From positions 28,019-92,018 of the IMG/VR virus record IMGVR_UViG_3300013094_000027: 64,000 nt of DNA. One strand, written 5' to 3'. The DNA is from a virus. Below the pieces are notes generated by a model. That model was given only the letters and a program-made list of their open reading frames with translations, did no database searches and was not told the DNA's origin. Within the stretch, counting starts at the first letter, position 1. Every line of letters begins with the position of its first letter. The position numbers and the translations under genes are program-made. Below, piece by piece: positions 10,712 through 20,232 of the stretch.

Positions 10712-11060
10712 TTTTTATATTTTTTGAAATTAAAAAATTGTATATTTTTTCTGTTATATAACCTACTATATAAGCTTTTGTTTCTTCATCTTTTATAGAT
10801 GAATCATTTAAAATGTGTTCTGTAACATGTAATATCTCATGTGAAATATAATAATTGGTTATATATTTATCTTTTATGATGATAAAATAATCTGCATTTT
10901 TTAAACAAAAAGTTACAGCAGCAGCATCTCCATCATAATCGTGCATTTGTTCATTACGTTTTTTAAGTAATGTTTTTATTTTCTTTTTTATATCTGACAC
11001 TATATAAAAATAAATATCACTTTTTAAAAAGTCTATTTTTATTTTTGTTTGTAGATACAT
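10704..11060 (-). CDS. Small zincin-like protein with HExxH motif
   Basis: 118 residues. The motif HEILH at residues 74-78 is the zinc-metallopeptidase signature. It is followed by acidic residues (KDEETKAYIVGYITEKIY) that could supply a third zinc ligand. A second protein with the same layout (HEICH, then DEAYCYLTSFITEKIY) lies at 48,456-48,821, so the two are paralogues at opposite ends of the late block. No transmembrane segment is seen. Proteolytic activity is not shown by sequence alone. Confidence 0.6.
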   Translation of the reverse strand: MYLQTKIKIDFLKSDIYFYIVSDIKKKIKTLLKKRNEQMHDYDGDAAAVTFCLKNADYFIIIKDKYITNYYISHEILHVTEHILNDSSIKDEETKAYIVGYITEKIYNFLISKNIKIA

Positions 11061-11069
11061 AAAAAATAT

Positions 11070-12071
11070 TTAAAAAGGAAGACTATGATAGTATTGACGA
11101 AAAGCGTCTGTCTGAAATGTTCTATAATATTTTTGATATTGTGCTTCTCTATTTTTTCTAAATACTTGTTGCATTTCTTCAAAATTAGGAGTATTTACAA
11201 TAGATAGTGCTTTTGCTCTTGCTTCTCTTGCTTCAAGTTTTGCTGCTTGATATTTTTGTGCAACTTCTTCACCAAGACTATAATACATTATTTTAAATAC
11301 GTATTCCATCATGGCAGCAATATAATAAAAATTTATTTCAGGATGATCTAAAACAAGTAAATTTCCATCTTCATCTTCTAAAGATCCCTGATAAGAAATA
11401 TATACTTTTCCATGTTTTACTGAAGTATATAGAAATCCGTTTTTTATTTGTGCTGTATGCCTTGCTGTACATTTAGAATTCATTGAATTAGGATCTAAGT
11501 ATGTTTGAGGCAAAATATATAATCTTTCAAAAGAACTATATTCGTATGTATGATGATTCTTTTTAAGAATTACTTTTACATTATTTGTGCCATTTTCACA
11601 TACAGAATAGCAACTTCTTTGAAACCAAGGATCTTGTTCAGGAGTACATGTATTTATAGGATTATCATATGAATCAGAAACACCACATGCATTATCATAT
11701 GTTTTGTTTGGATTCAATTGATTTATATCATAAGTTAACGGTACTTCACAAGAAGTATTTCCTGATAAAAAGACGTTTTCTGTTGTTCTTCCTGCCCAAG
11801 TAATAGGTGTTGTACATCTTTCATGAGTAGTTAACATAGCACCATTAAGAACATAAAAATCTTCAGGCAACTTTGCTATAAAATTATTTATATCTATAAT
11901 AGTTTCTTTGTTTTGATGGATTCTCAAACCCAAATCATAGTTTACTCTTTGAGCAACTTTAATTAATTGAGAAGGTTCAATAAGACCTTCTTCATCTAAA
12001 ACCCTTAGATCAACAAGAACATCATTTAACAAATCATCAAACGTTCTAAATTTTAATTCTAAATTACCCAT
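11070..12071 (-). CDS. Tail ring / connector structural protein
   Basis: 333 residues. It opens with a helical segment (FRTFDDLLNDVLVDLRVLDEEGLIEPSQLIKVAQRVNYDLGLRI) followed by beta-rich sequence, a common plan of crAss-like ring proteins that stack between portal and muzzle. Its C terminus is helical and charged (KYQAAKLEAREARAKAL). It starts one base from the end of the 226-residue neighbour and precedes the zincin-like and muzzle-like genes. The ring assignment is inferred from order and shape. Confidence 0.5.
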   Translation of the reverse strand: MGNLELKFRTFDDLLNDVLVDLRVLDEEGLIEPSQLIKVAQRVNYDLGLRIHQNKETIIDINNFIAKLPEDFYVLNGAMLTTHERCTTPITWAGRTTENVFLSGNTSCEVPLTYDINQLNPNKTYDNACGVSDSYDNPINTCTPEQDPWFQRSCYSVCENGTNNVKVILKKNHHTYEYSSFERLYILPQTYLDPNSMNSKCTARHTAQIKNGFLYTSVKHGKVYISYQGSLEDEDGNLLVLDHPEINFYYIAAMMEYVFKIMYYSLGEEVAQKYQAAKLEAREARAKALSIVNTPNFEEMQQVFRKNREAQYQKYYRTFQTDAFRQYYHSLPF

Positions 12072-12072
12072 T

Positions 12073-12753
12073 TTACTTTAAGTTAGATTTGTTATCGTTA
12101 TCTTGATCTGATTGAATTTGAAGTGTCATTCCCAAACTTTGAAACAAAAGCGACTCAGCTCTGGCTAAAATATAATCTGGAACATTAAATGATATTTGTT
12201 GTCTTGGTAAACATTCTTCTTCAGAGTTACATTTGTATTTAGAAATGTTACCTTCTGTAATTGCTTCTATTCTAACTGCTTTCCAAGAAATATTTGGAAA
12301 ATATAAATAGTCATTCAAATACCAATAATATAATGTTTTATTATATTTAAATGAAGATGATTTAGATATTTTTAAATATCCTGCCGGTGTTATAGGTTGA
12401 AACTCTTCATATCCATCTAAAGATGTAACTGAACGAATCATCCCTCCCCAATAAGCTTCCATAAACAATTCTCCAACAGGATCTTTAGTTCTCATAAAAG
12501 TATATCCTGTTTTTAGTCCTATACAACCCGCTTCTATTCTGTCTACTTCTATTAAAGGAACAACATCTAATGATTGAAAAAGAGCATTAAAAGACATAAG
12601 TCGATTCTTACTATCAAGTTCTTTCATAGTTTGATTAATCCAAGGCTTTAATAAAGCCCAGATTTCCCTGTCAGTAAGAAAAGGATCTTGTTTTACAGCT
12701 TTTAATTTAAAGCGTGTTCTCGACAAAACGTCAGAATACGTTAATTGGCTCAT
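12073..12753 (-). CDS. Tail ring / adaptor-type structural protein
   Basis: 226 residues starting with a helical region (SRTRFKLKAVKQDPFLTDREIWALLKPWINQTMKEL) and continuing as beta-rich sequence with many aromatic residues. This architecture fits the crAss-like tail adaptor or ring proteins and resembles T7-type tail tubular proteins in outline. The start ATG overlaps the upstream TGA stop (ATGA), a classical coupling. The specific ring cannot be assigned. Confidence 0.5.
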   Translation of the reverse strand: MSQLTYSDVLSRTRFKLKAVKQDPFLTDREIWALLKPWINQTMKELDSKNRLMSFNALFQSLDVVPLIEVDRIEAGCIGLKTGYTFMRTKDPVGELFMEAYWGGMIRSVTSLDGYEEFQPITPAGYLKISKSSSFKYNKTLYYWYLNDYLYFPNISWKAVRIEAITEGNISKYKCNSEEECLPRQQISFNVPDYILARAESLLFQSLGMTLQIQSDQDNDNKSNLK

Positions 12754-13316
12754 AAATCAGAATTTAATTTTTGTTGTTTTATTATTTCACGAAGTTTTCT
12801 ATTATGATCTCTAAACAATCGTGATATTCTGCTGTAGTGATCTGCATATAAATACATGTATGGATTTTTTGTAAATGCTTTGGAAGTTTTTTTTGTCATA
12901 GGTCTTCCTGGTTGAAAAGCCCATAATTTAGCATTTTTAAATCTGTACTTAGAAGCATAGTTAGAATAAAATATTTTACACACCCATTCATTAGACTCCC
13001 AATTTTTATAATAAACTTTTCGATTATATTTTTTAGATGTCTGCTCATCAATAGGTTCAAAATCAGCAGATTTGAATTTTCCCAACAATATATAACCTAA
13101 TTGTTCTGGAAGTTCTAAACCATCTCTGGTATTGGCTATTATATCGAGACAAAGAAGGTGAAATATTTTTAAAATATTTTTAACATCTCTAAATGAAAAA
13201 AATAAATCAGGATTATCCTTCTTAAATTTTAAGAAGAAGTCCTGATTTATTGATTTAAAAGTACTATATCTAAATCTGGGTGCTTTTCGATCTGGTTCTC
13301 TATATTGGTTATTCAT
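12750..13316 (-). CDS. Conserved-looking basic phage protein, unknown function
   Basis: 188 residues, strongly basic and aromatic (REPDRKAPRFRYSTFK, FKNAKLWAFQPGRPMTKK, FRDHNRKLREIIKQQK). The compact globular composition and position between metallophosphoesterase and ring genes suggest a tail-assembly or nucleic-acid-contacting role. No catalytic motif is recognised. It is one of few genes in the late block with a TGA stop, which overlaps the next ATG. Confidence 0.55.
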   Translation of the reverse strand: MNNQYREPDRKAPRFRYSTFKSINQDFFLKFKKDNPDLFFSFRDVKNILKIFHLLCLDIIANTRDGLELPEQLGYILLGKFKSADFEPIDEQTSKKYNRKVYYKNWESNEWVCKIFYSNYASKYRFKNAKLWAFQPGRPMTKKTSKAFTKNPYMYLYADHYSRISRLFRDHNRKLREIIKQQKLNSDL

Positions 13317-13368
13317 ATACTAAAATATACGAAAAACCATTTACATTTGCAAAATAAACCTGTTGTGT

Positions 13369-14601
13369 TTAGATTCTTTCTTCAAATTCACAAACCTTGC
13401 CTTTTTCATGATCATATATTGTTGCAACAGCACATCTAATCGAACAAACATAGTTATTATCTTGATGCCATCTATCAGCACCTGTTAAAGAAGGAAGTTG
13501 TTTTACTCTTACACCTTTAATATCTTTTTCCATATAAAAATGCTTATCACCAGTATGTACTTCTTTGTATTTACATTTACCCCAATATTCCCAAAACTCA
13601 GTAGCTAATAGTAAAGGTAATTCATCTATCTTACAATTTCCATGATGATAACCTATTAGAGTATTTCCGTAGATTTTTATTTTTCTGTTTGCAGCAGATC
13701 TATCAAAACAAATGTCAGCGTTTTTTCTAAAATATGCTTCTAAAGCGTGACCTAAGAAAAACTCTTTCATTTTTGCATGATTTCCTTGAACACAAATAAC
13801 ATTTAATTTGTTGCAATGCAATTTCAAAATTTCAATAGCATGTACCAAAACATTAAATCCTACTTCATAAGATTTATCCCATAAACAAATATTATCTTGA
13901 GTATGATTACTTATACTTGTTCCATTTTGGTAATTATCTGAATTAAAAAAGTCATTACCTATAACAAAAGTTATTTCTTCCAAATAATAAGAAGCCACTG
14001 CTTTTTCTAAAAGAGAAAATAATATTTTTATATATTGATCAGCTCTTTGTTGAATTGTTATATTTTCTCCATCCATTTTATCTATATGATAGTCTGCAAT
14101 AGATAATTCTAACATTGTCTTTCTTTTGGAAACATGCTTTTCAACTATATTGAAAAGTGGTTTTTCACTTGGTTTAAATGTTTTAAGAAATTCTTGAAAT
14201 TCTTGAAGTACGTTTTGTTCTTTTGAAATAGCAACTACTTTTGCAGCAGTTAACCATGTATCAGGTTTTCCTGAATTCCATACAGAATATCTGGCAAGTT
14301 TCCATTTTGATTTATCTAACTGAATCAGAGATTCTATTTCTTCTGCTGTTTTTGGTTGAAAAGAACTTTCTATTTTAAATTCAGCAGTACCTTTTTCAAG
14401 ATCTTCTATATAACCTGTTGCAAAACCATTTTTTTGTAATTCAAAATAATTGTCTTCAGCATCAGATTCTTCTTTTTGAAGATTTAAAACTTCTTGTTTT
14501 AAAGAAAGAAATTCTTCTAAACTCATGTTTAATTTTTGTGCAGTTTCAATGTTACTTTTTTTCCATGAAATTGCTTTTGCAACCGTTTCTAATTTAGTCA
14601 T
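13369..14601 (-). CDS. Calcineurin-like metallophosphoesterase with N-terminal HTH-like region
   Basis: 410 residues. The metal-binding set of the metallophosphoesterase fold is complete: DxH at D170/H172 (IADYH), GND at 215-217, GNH at 273-275 (VQGNHAK), H319-H320 (GYHHG) and H354 in HTGDKH. Residues 1-45 (AISWKKSNIETAQKLNMSLEEFLSLK) look like a small helix-turn-helix. The family hydrolyses phosphodiesters or phosphomonoesters, and phage members are often thought to act on nucleic acids. A gap of about 150 bases with a terminator separates it from the fibre gene upstream, so it may begin a new transcript segment. Confidence 0.82.
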   Translation of the reverse strand: MTKLETVAKAISWKKSNIETAQKLNMSLEEFLSLKQEVLNLQKEESDAEDNYFELQKNGFATGYIEDLEKGTAEFKIESSFQPKTAEEIESLIQLDKSKWKLARYSVWNSGKPDTWLTAAKVVAISKEQNVLQEFQEFLKTFKPSEKPLFNIVEKHVSKRKTMLELSIADYHIDKMDGENITIQQRADQYIKILFSLLEKAVASYYLEEITFVIGNDFFNSDNYQNGTSISNHTQDNICLWDKSYEVGFNVLVHAIEILKLHCNKLNVICVQGNHAKMKEFFLGHALEAYFRKNADICFDRSAANRKIKIYGNTLIGYHHGNCKIDELPLLLATEFWEYWGKCKYKEVHTGDKHFYMEKDIKGVRVKQLPSLTGADRWHQDNNYVCSIRCAVATIYDHEKGKVCEFEERI

Positions 14602-14685
14602 TAGTTTTTAGTTTTAAAAATTTTTACAAAACTACATTGATTTTTTATTATAGCAAAATAAATTTTAAAAATTTATTAAAAAATA

Positions 14686-14711
14686 AAGGGAGCCTAAGAA
14701 TAAGCCCCCTT
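14686..14711 (-). terminator. Rho-independent terminator after the beta-helix fibre gene
   Basis: On the minus strand an 8-bp stem (AAGGGGGC pairing with GCTCCCTT, one G-U pair) closes a ten-base loop and is followed by TATTTTTT. It lies just after the stop of the 490-residue fibre gene and before the metallophosphoesterase. Confidence 0.8.
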
Positions 14712-14752
14712 ATAGTTGTACTTAAACCAATAAACGATACAACATTAATATT

Positions 14753-16225
14753 TTAAACAATTTCAACAACATTACCATTTCTCCATAAAGATCCTGAAAC
14801 AAGACCTACAGAAGAAGTAGGTAAGTTGTATATTGTGGGCAAACCATTTATTATGTTATAACTACCTACAGTTCCACTTTGATCACTATAACCTATAGCA
14901 AAACTTGAATTTTGAATACTACATCCAGAATATAAAACACAATTTTGCATGTTCAAATAATTAAACACATTGCTTGATCCTGTATATCTTATTACAGTAT
15001 TGTTGCTAAAACAATTTTGATTTAAATATACATTTTTTAAAACAAAATCATAAGGTATTGGTTGTCCAAAATGCAATGAATCTGTTGTTATTACATTTGA
15101 ATTGGGTATAGCAATATTTAAAAAACAAAGAGGTTGTGTTATTGTAGAACCAAAACTAATACTATGAACATTTTCTATTATAAAAGTATTTAATTTTCCT
15201 GAAACAACGATTACATCGTTATTATAAGCAGAAGCATAAAAACCATTTCTTATGATAACAAAAGAACTTCCAGGATTAACTGTTTCAGTAACATTATGAT
15301 TAAATACATGACCCGATGTATTACCATTATATTTACCGGCAATTAAATCTACACCATAATAAATATAACCTCCATTAAGATCTATTGAAAAAGAACTTCC
15401 TGAATAGTATACACAATCGTTTTGTGAAGAAGAAATTACAGAATTGTTTCCAGATAATTTTATGTGTGTTGAAGGTCTTGCATAACCACTACCTGAAGAA
15501 TTAACAGTATGATTTATTAAAGGAGTACTATTATTATTAGTATTACCATAAATTTGATATGCTTCTATATACATTGATTTGTTGTAAGAAGCAGAAGAAT
15601 AACCTCCGTTATTTCTTAAAAATCCTCCTGTAGAAGTTTGAAAATTTAAATAACCTGTTACTATAAATCCTGCAGCACCATCTGATACACTAGAAGAATC
15701 TATAAAATAGCCTGATCCTGTAAAAGTTACATTTGCTCCATTATAAAATGTCCAATAAGTAGTAGGAATGTAAATGTTGGCTGCTGTACTATATGACCCT
15801 GCCATTACATAAATTCCTGCATTAGCGTGTTGCGGTGAAGAAGTTGTTCCTGATCCAAGAACAGCATTGTATGCCAAATCAATTGTTTTAAAAGGATTTG
15901 CTACAGAACCATCTCCATTGTTAGAATTATTGGAATCAACATAAAATAAATATAGAGGATTATATGTAGCCCCCGAACAAGATCCGCATTGACATATTTT
16001 AGCATCCATTGTGCTAAGAATGGTTTGTAAATCGGTATTTGCAGGTAGCTTTGTGCAACTTAAATATGCTGTTGAAAAAACACAAGGTGTTTGAATCGCA
16101 TCTTCACATATTGTACCTTGACAAGGAATTGTTGCTGGATTTACACAATAATTTGGAGGACAACTGCAATTTGCATTTGCACAACCATTATTATAGTTAT
16201 AATTATTATTTTGACAATTACACAT
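14753..16225 (-). CDS. Fibre or spike with right-handed beta-helix domain and Cys-rich N terminus
   Basis: 490 residues. The first ~100 residues hold many cysteines (MCNCQNN, CANANCSCPPNYC, CQCGSCSG). The segment YVDSNNSNNGDGSVANPFKTIDLAY is the typical entrance of a pectate-lyase-like beta-helix, and G/N/S/T-rich strands fill the rest. Such proteins are usually receptor-binding or depolymerising spikes, or head fibres. No clear catalytic residues are identified. It belongs to the fibre cluster, and its own terminator follows. Confidence 0.65.
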   Translation of the reverse strand: MCNCQNNNYNYNNGCANANCSCPPNYCVNPATIPCQGTICEDAIQTPCVFSTAYLSCTKLPANTDLQTILSTMDAKICQCGSCSGATYNPLYLFYVDSNNSNNGDGSVANPFKTIDLAYNAVLGSGTTSSPQHANAGIYVMAGSYSTAANIYIPTTYWTFYNGANVTFTGSGYFIDSSSVSDGAAGFIVTGYLNFQTSTGGFLRNNGGYSSASYNKSMYIEAYQIYGNTNNNSTPLINHTVNSSGSGYARPSTHIKLSGNNSVISSSQNDCVYYSGSSFSIDLNGGYIYYGVDLIAGKYNGNTSGHVFNHNVTETVNPGSSFVIIRNGFYASAYNNDVIVVSGKLNTFIIENVHSISFGSTITQPLCFLNIAIPNSNVITTDSLHFGQPIPYDFVLKNVYLNQNCFSNNTVIRYTGSSNVFNYLNMQNCVLYSGCSIQNSSFAIGYSDQSGTVGSYNIINGLPTIYNLPTSSVGLVSGSLWRNGNVVEIV

Positions 16226-16236
16226 ATTTATTATTT

Positions 16237-17418
16237 TTAGCTAGATGTTGTTGTAAAAGGAACTGAAGCACATATATAAGGTGCAATACCTGTTACTGTT
16301 GTTGTAACAACAATATTATAAGAAGTAGATCCTGTCAAATTAGTAAATGTTCCTGTGACAGGTAATGAAGGATTGGTATATGTTGCTGTTGCTATACTTG
16401 TTCCACCACTTGCTGCATATAAATTAAGTACATAAGTTACATTAGAAGTTATGTAAGGTGTCAAAGTATACGATACTGACGTATGTGCCGGTGTAGTATT
16501 TAATGCAGGACAATATCCAATATTATTTGTTACAGTAGATAATGTTGTTTTATTACAAGTAAGACCTAGTGTAGAGTTTGTTAAAACAGAAATTACTTTT
16601 ATTGTGTAATTAGATGTTGGTAACAAAGCTGTTCCGGAAATAGGAACATTTAATGGTGAAGTACTATTTGATAAAGTAACCAAATTAATACTTGTAGTAT
16701 ATGAATTTCCTGCAGAATCTGTTACAACAACAGAAGAACCTGTGTCAGAAAATCCTGAAGGAATAAAAGTGTATCCGTCAAAAAACAAATTAATACCTGA
16801 AGTATAACTTATTACTTGAGCAGCAAAATTTATAATTACTTGTGAACAAGTAGGTGTTACAGCATTTAAAGCATTTGTTATTCCTGATCTTGCGTCACAC
16901 AATGTTAACCAAAGATTAGTTAAAGTGTCTGCTACAGTAGCGGGAGAATTTACCCATCCAGGAATTGCACTCATTGAAGATCTTGGATTAGCAAAAGAAC
17001 TTGAACTATTTAAATTAGCACATTCTTTAGTAATAGCTGTAGCTAATGCTGATTGAGAACCTGTTACTCCGACATATGCACACCATACTGATACCATTTC
17101 TGCTAAAACAACATCTATTGTTTGTGTTGTTCCACTATTACCTAAACATAAAGGATTAATTTTAGGAGTAGTATATGGAGCAGTAATACCTGATGTTATA
17201 TTAAAAAGAGTATTTATATTAGTAGTGTTTGTGGCAACTTCGCTACTCAATGTTGTATAGTTAGTAAGTATAGTATTTACTTGTTGCCCAACTAATACTA
17301 AATAACTGTATGGATATAAAGTTTCAACAGGATTTCCATTACTATCATCATAAATTAAATTAGATGGTAATGTTATTAAATTATTAGGAACCCATATAGG
17401 TATAATAGGCTGTGCCAT
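16237..17418 (-). CDS. Fibre-like protein with Ig/FN3-type repeats
   Basis: 393 residues, very rich in T, S, N, V and I. The N-terminal part is helical (VGQQVNTILTNYTTLSSEVATNTTNINTLF). The C-terminal half contains beta-strand-rich segments like fibronectin-type or Ig-like domains (TFTNLTGSTSYNIVVTTTVTG). Similar proteins decorate heads or tails and bind surface glycans. Function is inferred from composition and cluster position. Confidence 0.5.
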   Translation of the reverse strand: MAQPIIPIWVPNNLITLPSNLIYDDSNGNPVETLYPYSYLVLVGQQVNTILTNYTTLSSEVATNTTNINTLFNITSGITAPYTTPKINPLCLGNSGTTQTIDVVLAEMVSVWCAYVGVTGSQSALATAITKECANLNSSSSFANPRSSMSAIPGWVNSPATVADTLTNLWLTLCDARSGITNALNAVTPTCSQVIINFAAQVISYTSGINLFFDGYTFIPSGFSDTGSSVVVTDSAGNSYTTSINLVTLSNSTSPLNVPISGTALLPTSNYTIKVISVLTNSTLGLTCNKTTLSTVTNNIGYCPALNTTPAHTSVSYTLTPYITSNVTYVLNLYAASGGTSIATATYTNPSLPVTGTFTNLTGSTSYNIVVTTTVTGIAPYICASVPFTTTSS

Positions 17419-17431
17419 AATTATTATTTAT

Positions 17432-17785
17432 TTAATTTGTTTCTAAAGAAGTACCTGCAACTAATTGATTTACAGTATTTTGTAATGCTGTGATATTTTG
17501 ATTTGCCGTGCAAATAGCATTTACAATTATTTGTAAAACATCATTTAAATTTGTAGGATTTTGACAAGAAGGACATGGTGTATAAATACAAGAAAGATTC
17601 AAAGTACTTAAATTCAATAATCCTTGAATATAACACGTTTCTTGTCCTATTTTTAATAAAACATCACTTACTGTATCTCCATTGCATATATTAATGCATG
17701 GTATGGAATTACCATTATAAGTAACACAATTTGATCCTTCAACAGATCCACAACGAGTTGATTTATTAGGAATTATCGGTTCCAT
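17432..17785 (-). CDS. Small Cys-containing fibre-associated protein
   Basis: 117 residues starting MEPIIPNKSTRCGS. This internal ATG was chosen over a start 54 bases upstream because the longer form would run far into the preceding membrane-protein gene. The remaining overlap of 20 bases is ordinary. Cysteine motifs (CVTYNGNSIPCINIC, CIYTPCPSC) resemble those at the N terminus of the 490-residue fibre, so the two may share an attachment region. The C terminus is helical (ALQNTVNQLV). Confidence 0.5.
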   Translation of the reverse strand: MEPIIPNKSTRCGSVEGSNCVTYNGNSIPCINICNGDTVSDVLLKIGQETCYIQGLLNLSTLNLSCIYTPCPSCQNPTNLNDVLQIIVNAICTANQNITALQNTVNQLVAGTSLETN

Positions 17786-18026
17786 CTGTAGTTTGTTTTT
17801 GCCAATGAAAAAATTGACAAATAAAATAAATTCCACCATTTGCAGAACCTATAATATTTGCTATTAATAATCTTAAATGTTCTGATATGTATTCAGAAAG
17901 ATTTGGTGATACAACCATCAACCATATTCCACTTATTGCCATAATTATACGATAAATAAGTTTAATTGATGATGGTGTTTCGGCATTAAATGCTTCTTTT
18001 GAAAAGTCTAATTTAATATTAGCCAT
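17766..18026 (-). CDS. Small membrane protein, holin candidate
   Basis: 86 residues. One or two hydrophobic segments are visible (LIYRIIMAISGIWLMVV and LLIANIIGSANGGIYFICQFF), followed by a short polar tail. Size and topology fit a class II holin. The upstream gene is also a small membrane protein with a coiled coil, so the pair could be a holin/antiholin or holin/spanin-like unit. The only recognised endolysin gene is 17 kb away at the end of the same transcription direction. Confidence 0.45.
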   Translation of the reverse strand: MANIKLDFSKEAFNAETPSSIKLIYRIIMAISGIWLMVVSPNLSEYISEHLRLLIANIIGSANGGIYFICQFFHWQKQTTDGTDNS

Positions 18027-18300
18027 GTTTGTAAGTTTCTATTGAAGTTACTCTTTTATCTATATGTTTGACAAATTCTTCAAGATCGTTTACTTTATCT
18101 AATACATTAAGTAATTTTTCATCATTTTTACCCATATGTATTAAAAGATCCCGAATATCTTTGTTCATTTCTTTTATTTCTTTGTTTGTGTTATCTTGGC
18201 TTTTTTTAATTCCGTTTAAAATAAAAATAGCCCATGTTCCAAGAAATGATAGTGTTATTCCAATTATAGCAATAATGCTTTCAGAACTTAAATTTGTCAT
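18019..18300 (-). CDS. N-terminal membrane anchor with coiled coil (XhlA-like; lysis accessory?)
   Basis: 93 residues. A single hydrophobic helix (SIIAIIGITLSFLGTWAIFIL) is followed by a charged coiled coil (KKSQDNTNKEIKEMNKDIRDLL, then KVNDLEEFVKHIDKRVTSIET). This plan is typical of XhlA-type hemolysin-associated proteins and of some spanins. It overlaps the next membrane gene by 8 bases, so the two are coupled. A lysis role is an inference. Confidence 0.5.
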   Translation of the reverse strand: MTNLSSESIIAIIGITLSFLGTWAIFILNGIKKSQDNTNKEIKEMNKDIRDLLIHMGKNDEKLLNVLDKVNDLEEFVKHIDKRVTSIETYKHG

Positions 18301-18341
18301 TTTAATATTGTTTGTATTTTATAAATTTGTTGTGTTTATTA

Positions 18342-19973
18342 TTATAAAATAAAAGCTTTAGCTGATTGCATTGCAGAAGAACTTAAATTATTCCAATTCA
18401 AAGTATTAGAAAGTGTAGGATTTCCAAAATCCCATATAGTTTGTCCTACTGATGAATTTATATCTGTTGCATTAACATAGCAAACTAATTGTGTAGCACC
18501 TTGAGAAAGAACAAGATTTGCTTGTGTTCCTGGGGTTGATGCATTTAATGTTATACTTTTTAAATTTGTACCATTTAAGGTTAAATTTGTATTAACTGTA
18601 TAAGTAACACTCGATTGTAAGGTTACTGTCATCATGCCTGATGGTACTATTGTTGGAATGTAAGTAAATGTACCTACATTAAATCCTGCCGTTCCAGAAA
18701 AAGTTACTGACCAATTACCACCTGATGTAGGAACTACTGTTGTTAATGTTGTTGCAGTTAATGTGCTATTTATTGTGACACCTATAGTTCCACCAGAAGC
18801 TAAATATACAGCATTCCATGAAATACCTGATGTATTTAAAACTACTGGGTATGTTGGTGTTGTTGTCAAAGATAAAGTTGAACCTGTTGTAACAACAGTA
18901 CCAGCAGTATAAGTAATATATTGAGTTATTGAATTGTATGTACTATTAAATATGAATGTTTGACCACTTTGAAATGTAACTGTTCCAGTTGTATTTATAG
19001 TAAATGAAGCAGCACCAAACCCTCCAGAATTTGAAGTTCCCATAGAAATAGTACCTGTACCACAATAAACCCATGCTGTAGTTCCTATTATACAAGGATT
19101 ACCAAGATTTGTACCCAAAGCAATATTACCATTCAAATACATGGTGTAGCCATTTAAAGTAGTAGTAACACTTGCAGCAAATGTGCAGTTTGTTACTGCA
19201 CAAAGATTACTTGATAAAGTTATTGTACCACCACCAAATGTTACAGTTCCTGGATTGCAACCAGATGTATTTGTTGTTGAGTTTGAATTAGAAGAGTTTA
19301 AATTAAGAGTGCATGTACCAGATATGTTTAAAGTATTTGTAAATACAACTGTTCCAGAAACATAAGTGAAAGTGCAAGAAGACAAATTAATCCCAAAAGA
19401 AGAACATGTAAAAGTGCCAGAACCTGCTGCTATTTGAACAGTCATAGAAGTAAACTTATTAGTAAAACTACTTACTGATGACCCAGAACCATAAATATAT
19501 GTTGATGATCCTGTTATTACAACTTGTGATAATCCTTGTGATGTTAATGTACCACCATTTACTGTTATAGATGTTGCACTTAAAAATAAAGTTCCTGATA
19601 CTGTTAAACTATCGGAAATTGTAATCGTAATACCTGTTGTATTGCAATAAATTTGGTTTGTCCAAACTTTTCCATTTGATGTTATCGTTGAGTTTGTGTT
19701 GATAGCAAGATAACCACTACCTGAACTTGTCATACTTGTCCCTAATGTGATATTACCTGAAACAGTTAAGTTGTTAGTAAAAGTTATGTTGTGTGTATAG
19801 TTTGTAAAATCAACATTGTTACATACGGATGCTACGTTAACTGTACATGCTGGACTAGATGATGTAAACGTAGCGGTATTACCATCTGTTGCAGTAGGGA
19901 CTACTCCTAAAGACCAATTAGTAGACACATTCCAGTTAGAATTGGTTGTTCCTGTAAAATTGTTGGCAGCCAT
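18342..19973 (-). CDS. Adhesin-like beta-helix fibre protein
   Basis: 543 residues almost entirely of T, S, N, G and V with regular hydrophobic strands, as in autotransporter-type beta-solenoids. The opening (FTGTTNSNWNVSTNWSLGVVPTATDGNTATF) is typical of repetitive bacterial surface adhesins. The protein lacks charged residues in most of its length. It probably is a fibre or head-decoration protein that contacts host or mucosal glycans. Confidence 0.55.
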   Translation of the reverse strand: MAANNFTGTTNSNWNVSTNWSLGVVPTATDGNTATFTSSSPACTVNVASVCNNVDFTNYTHNITFTNNLTVSGNITLGTSMTSSGSGYLAINTNSTITSNGKVWTNQIYCNTTGITITISDSLTVSGTLFLSATSITVNGGTLTSQGLSQVVITGSSTYIYGSGSSVSSFTNKFTSMTVQIAAGSGTFTCSSFGINLSSCTFTYVSGTVVFTNTLNISGTCTLNLNSSNSNSTTNTSGCNPGTVTFGGGTITLSSNLCAVTNCTFAASVTTTLNGYTMYLNGNIALGTNLGNPCIIGTTAWVYCGTGTISMGTSNSGGFGAASFTINTTGTVTFQSGQTFIFNSTYNSITQYITYTAGTVVTTGSTLSLTTTPTYPVVLNTSGISWNAVYLASGGTIGVTINSTLTATTLTTVVPTSGGNWSVTFSGTAGFNVGTFTYIPTIVPSGMMTVTLQSSVTYTVNTNLTLNGTNLKSITLNASTPGTQANLVLSQGATQLVCYVNATDINSSVGQTIWDFGNPTLSNTLNWNNLSSSAMQSAKAFIL

Positions 19974-19977
19974 TTAA

Positions 19978-20229
19978 TTAAATTGTTCCTGTTTGCCCTA
20001 TAAATGTAGTTGTATTTAAAAGATTAGTTAAAGCAGCAACAGTATTAAGTTCATTTTGAATAGATTGTCCTCTTGCAATAACAGCGTTTATTACATCATT
20101 TTGAGTTTGTGGACTAAAAATAGCAACCACTACACCACTTTGTAAAGTACCATCATTTAATGTATAGTCTACTGTTACATTTAAACTATTTGAACTAACT
20201 TGTTGTTGTCCTGTGATTGTATATGTCAT
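19978..20229 (-). CDS. Small fibre-cluster protein, unknown
   Basis: 83 residues with a beta-rich N terminus (YTITGQQQVSSNSLNVTVDYTL) and a helical end (AVIARGQSIQNELNTVAALTNLL). It lies four bases from the next fibre gene on each side and is likely co-translated. No family is recognised; a chaperone or small subunit of a fibre is possible. Confidence 0.45.
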   Translation of the reverse strand: MTYTITGQQQVSSNSLNVTVDYTLNDGTLQSGVVVAIFSPQTQNDVINAVIARGQSIQNELNTVAALTNLLNTTTFIGQTGTI

Positions 20230-20232
20230 ATA

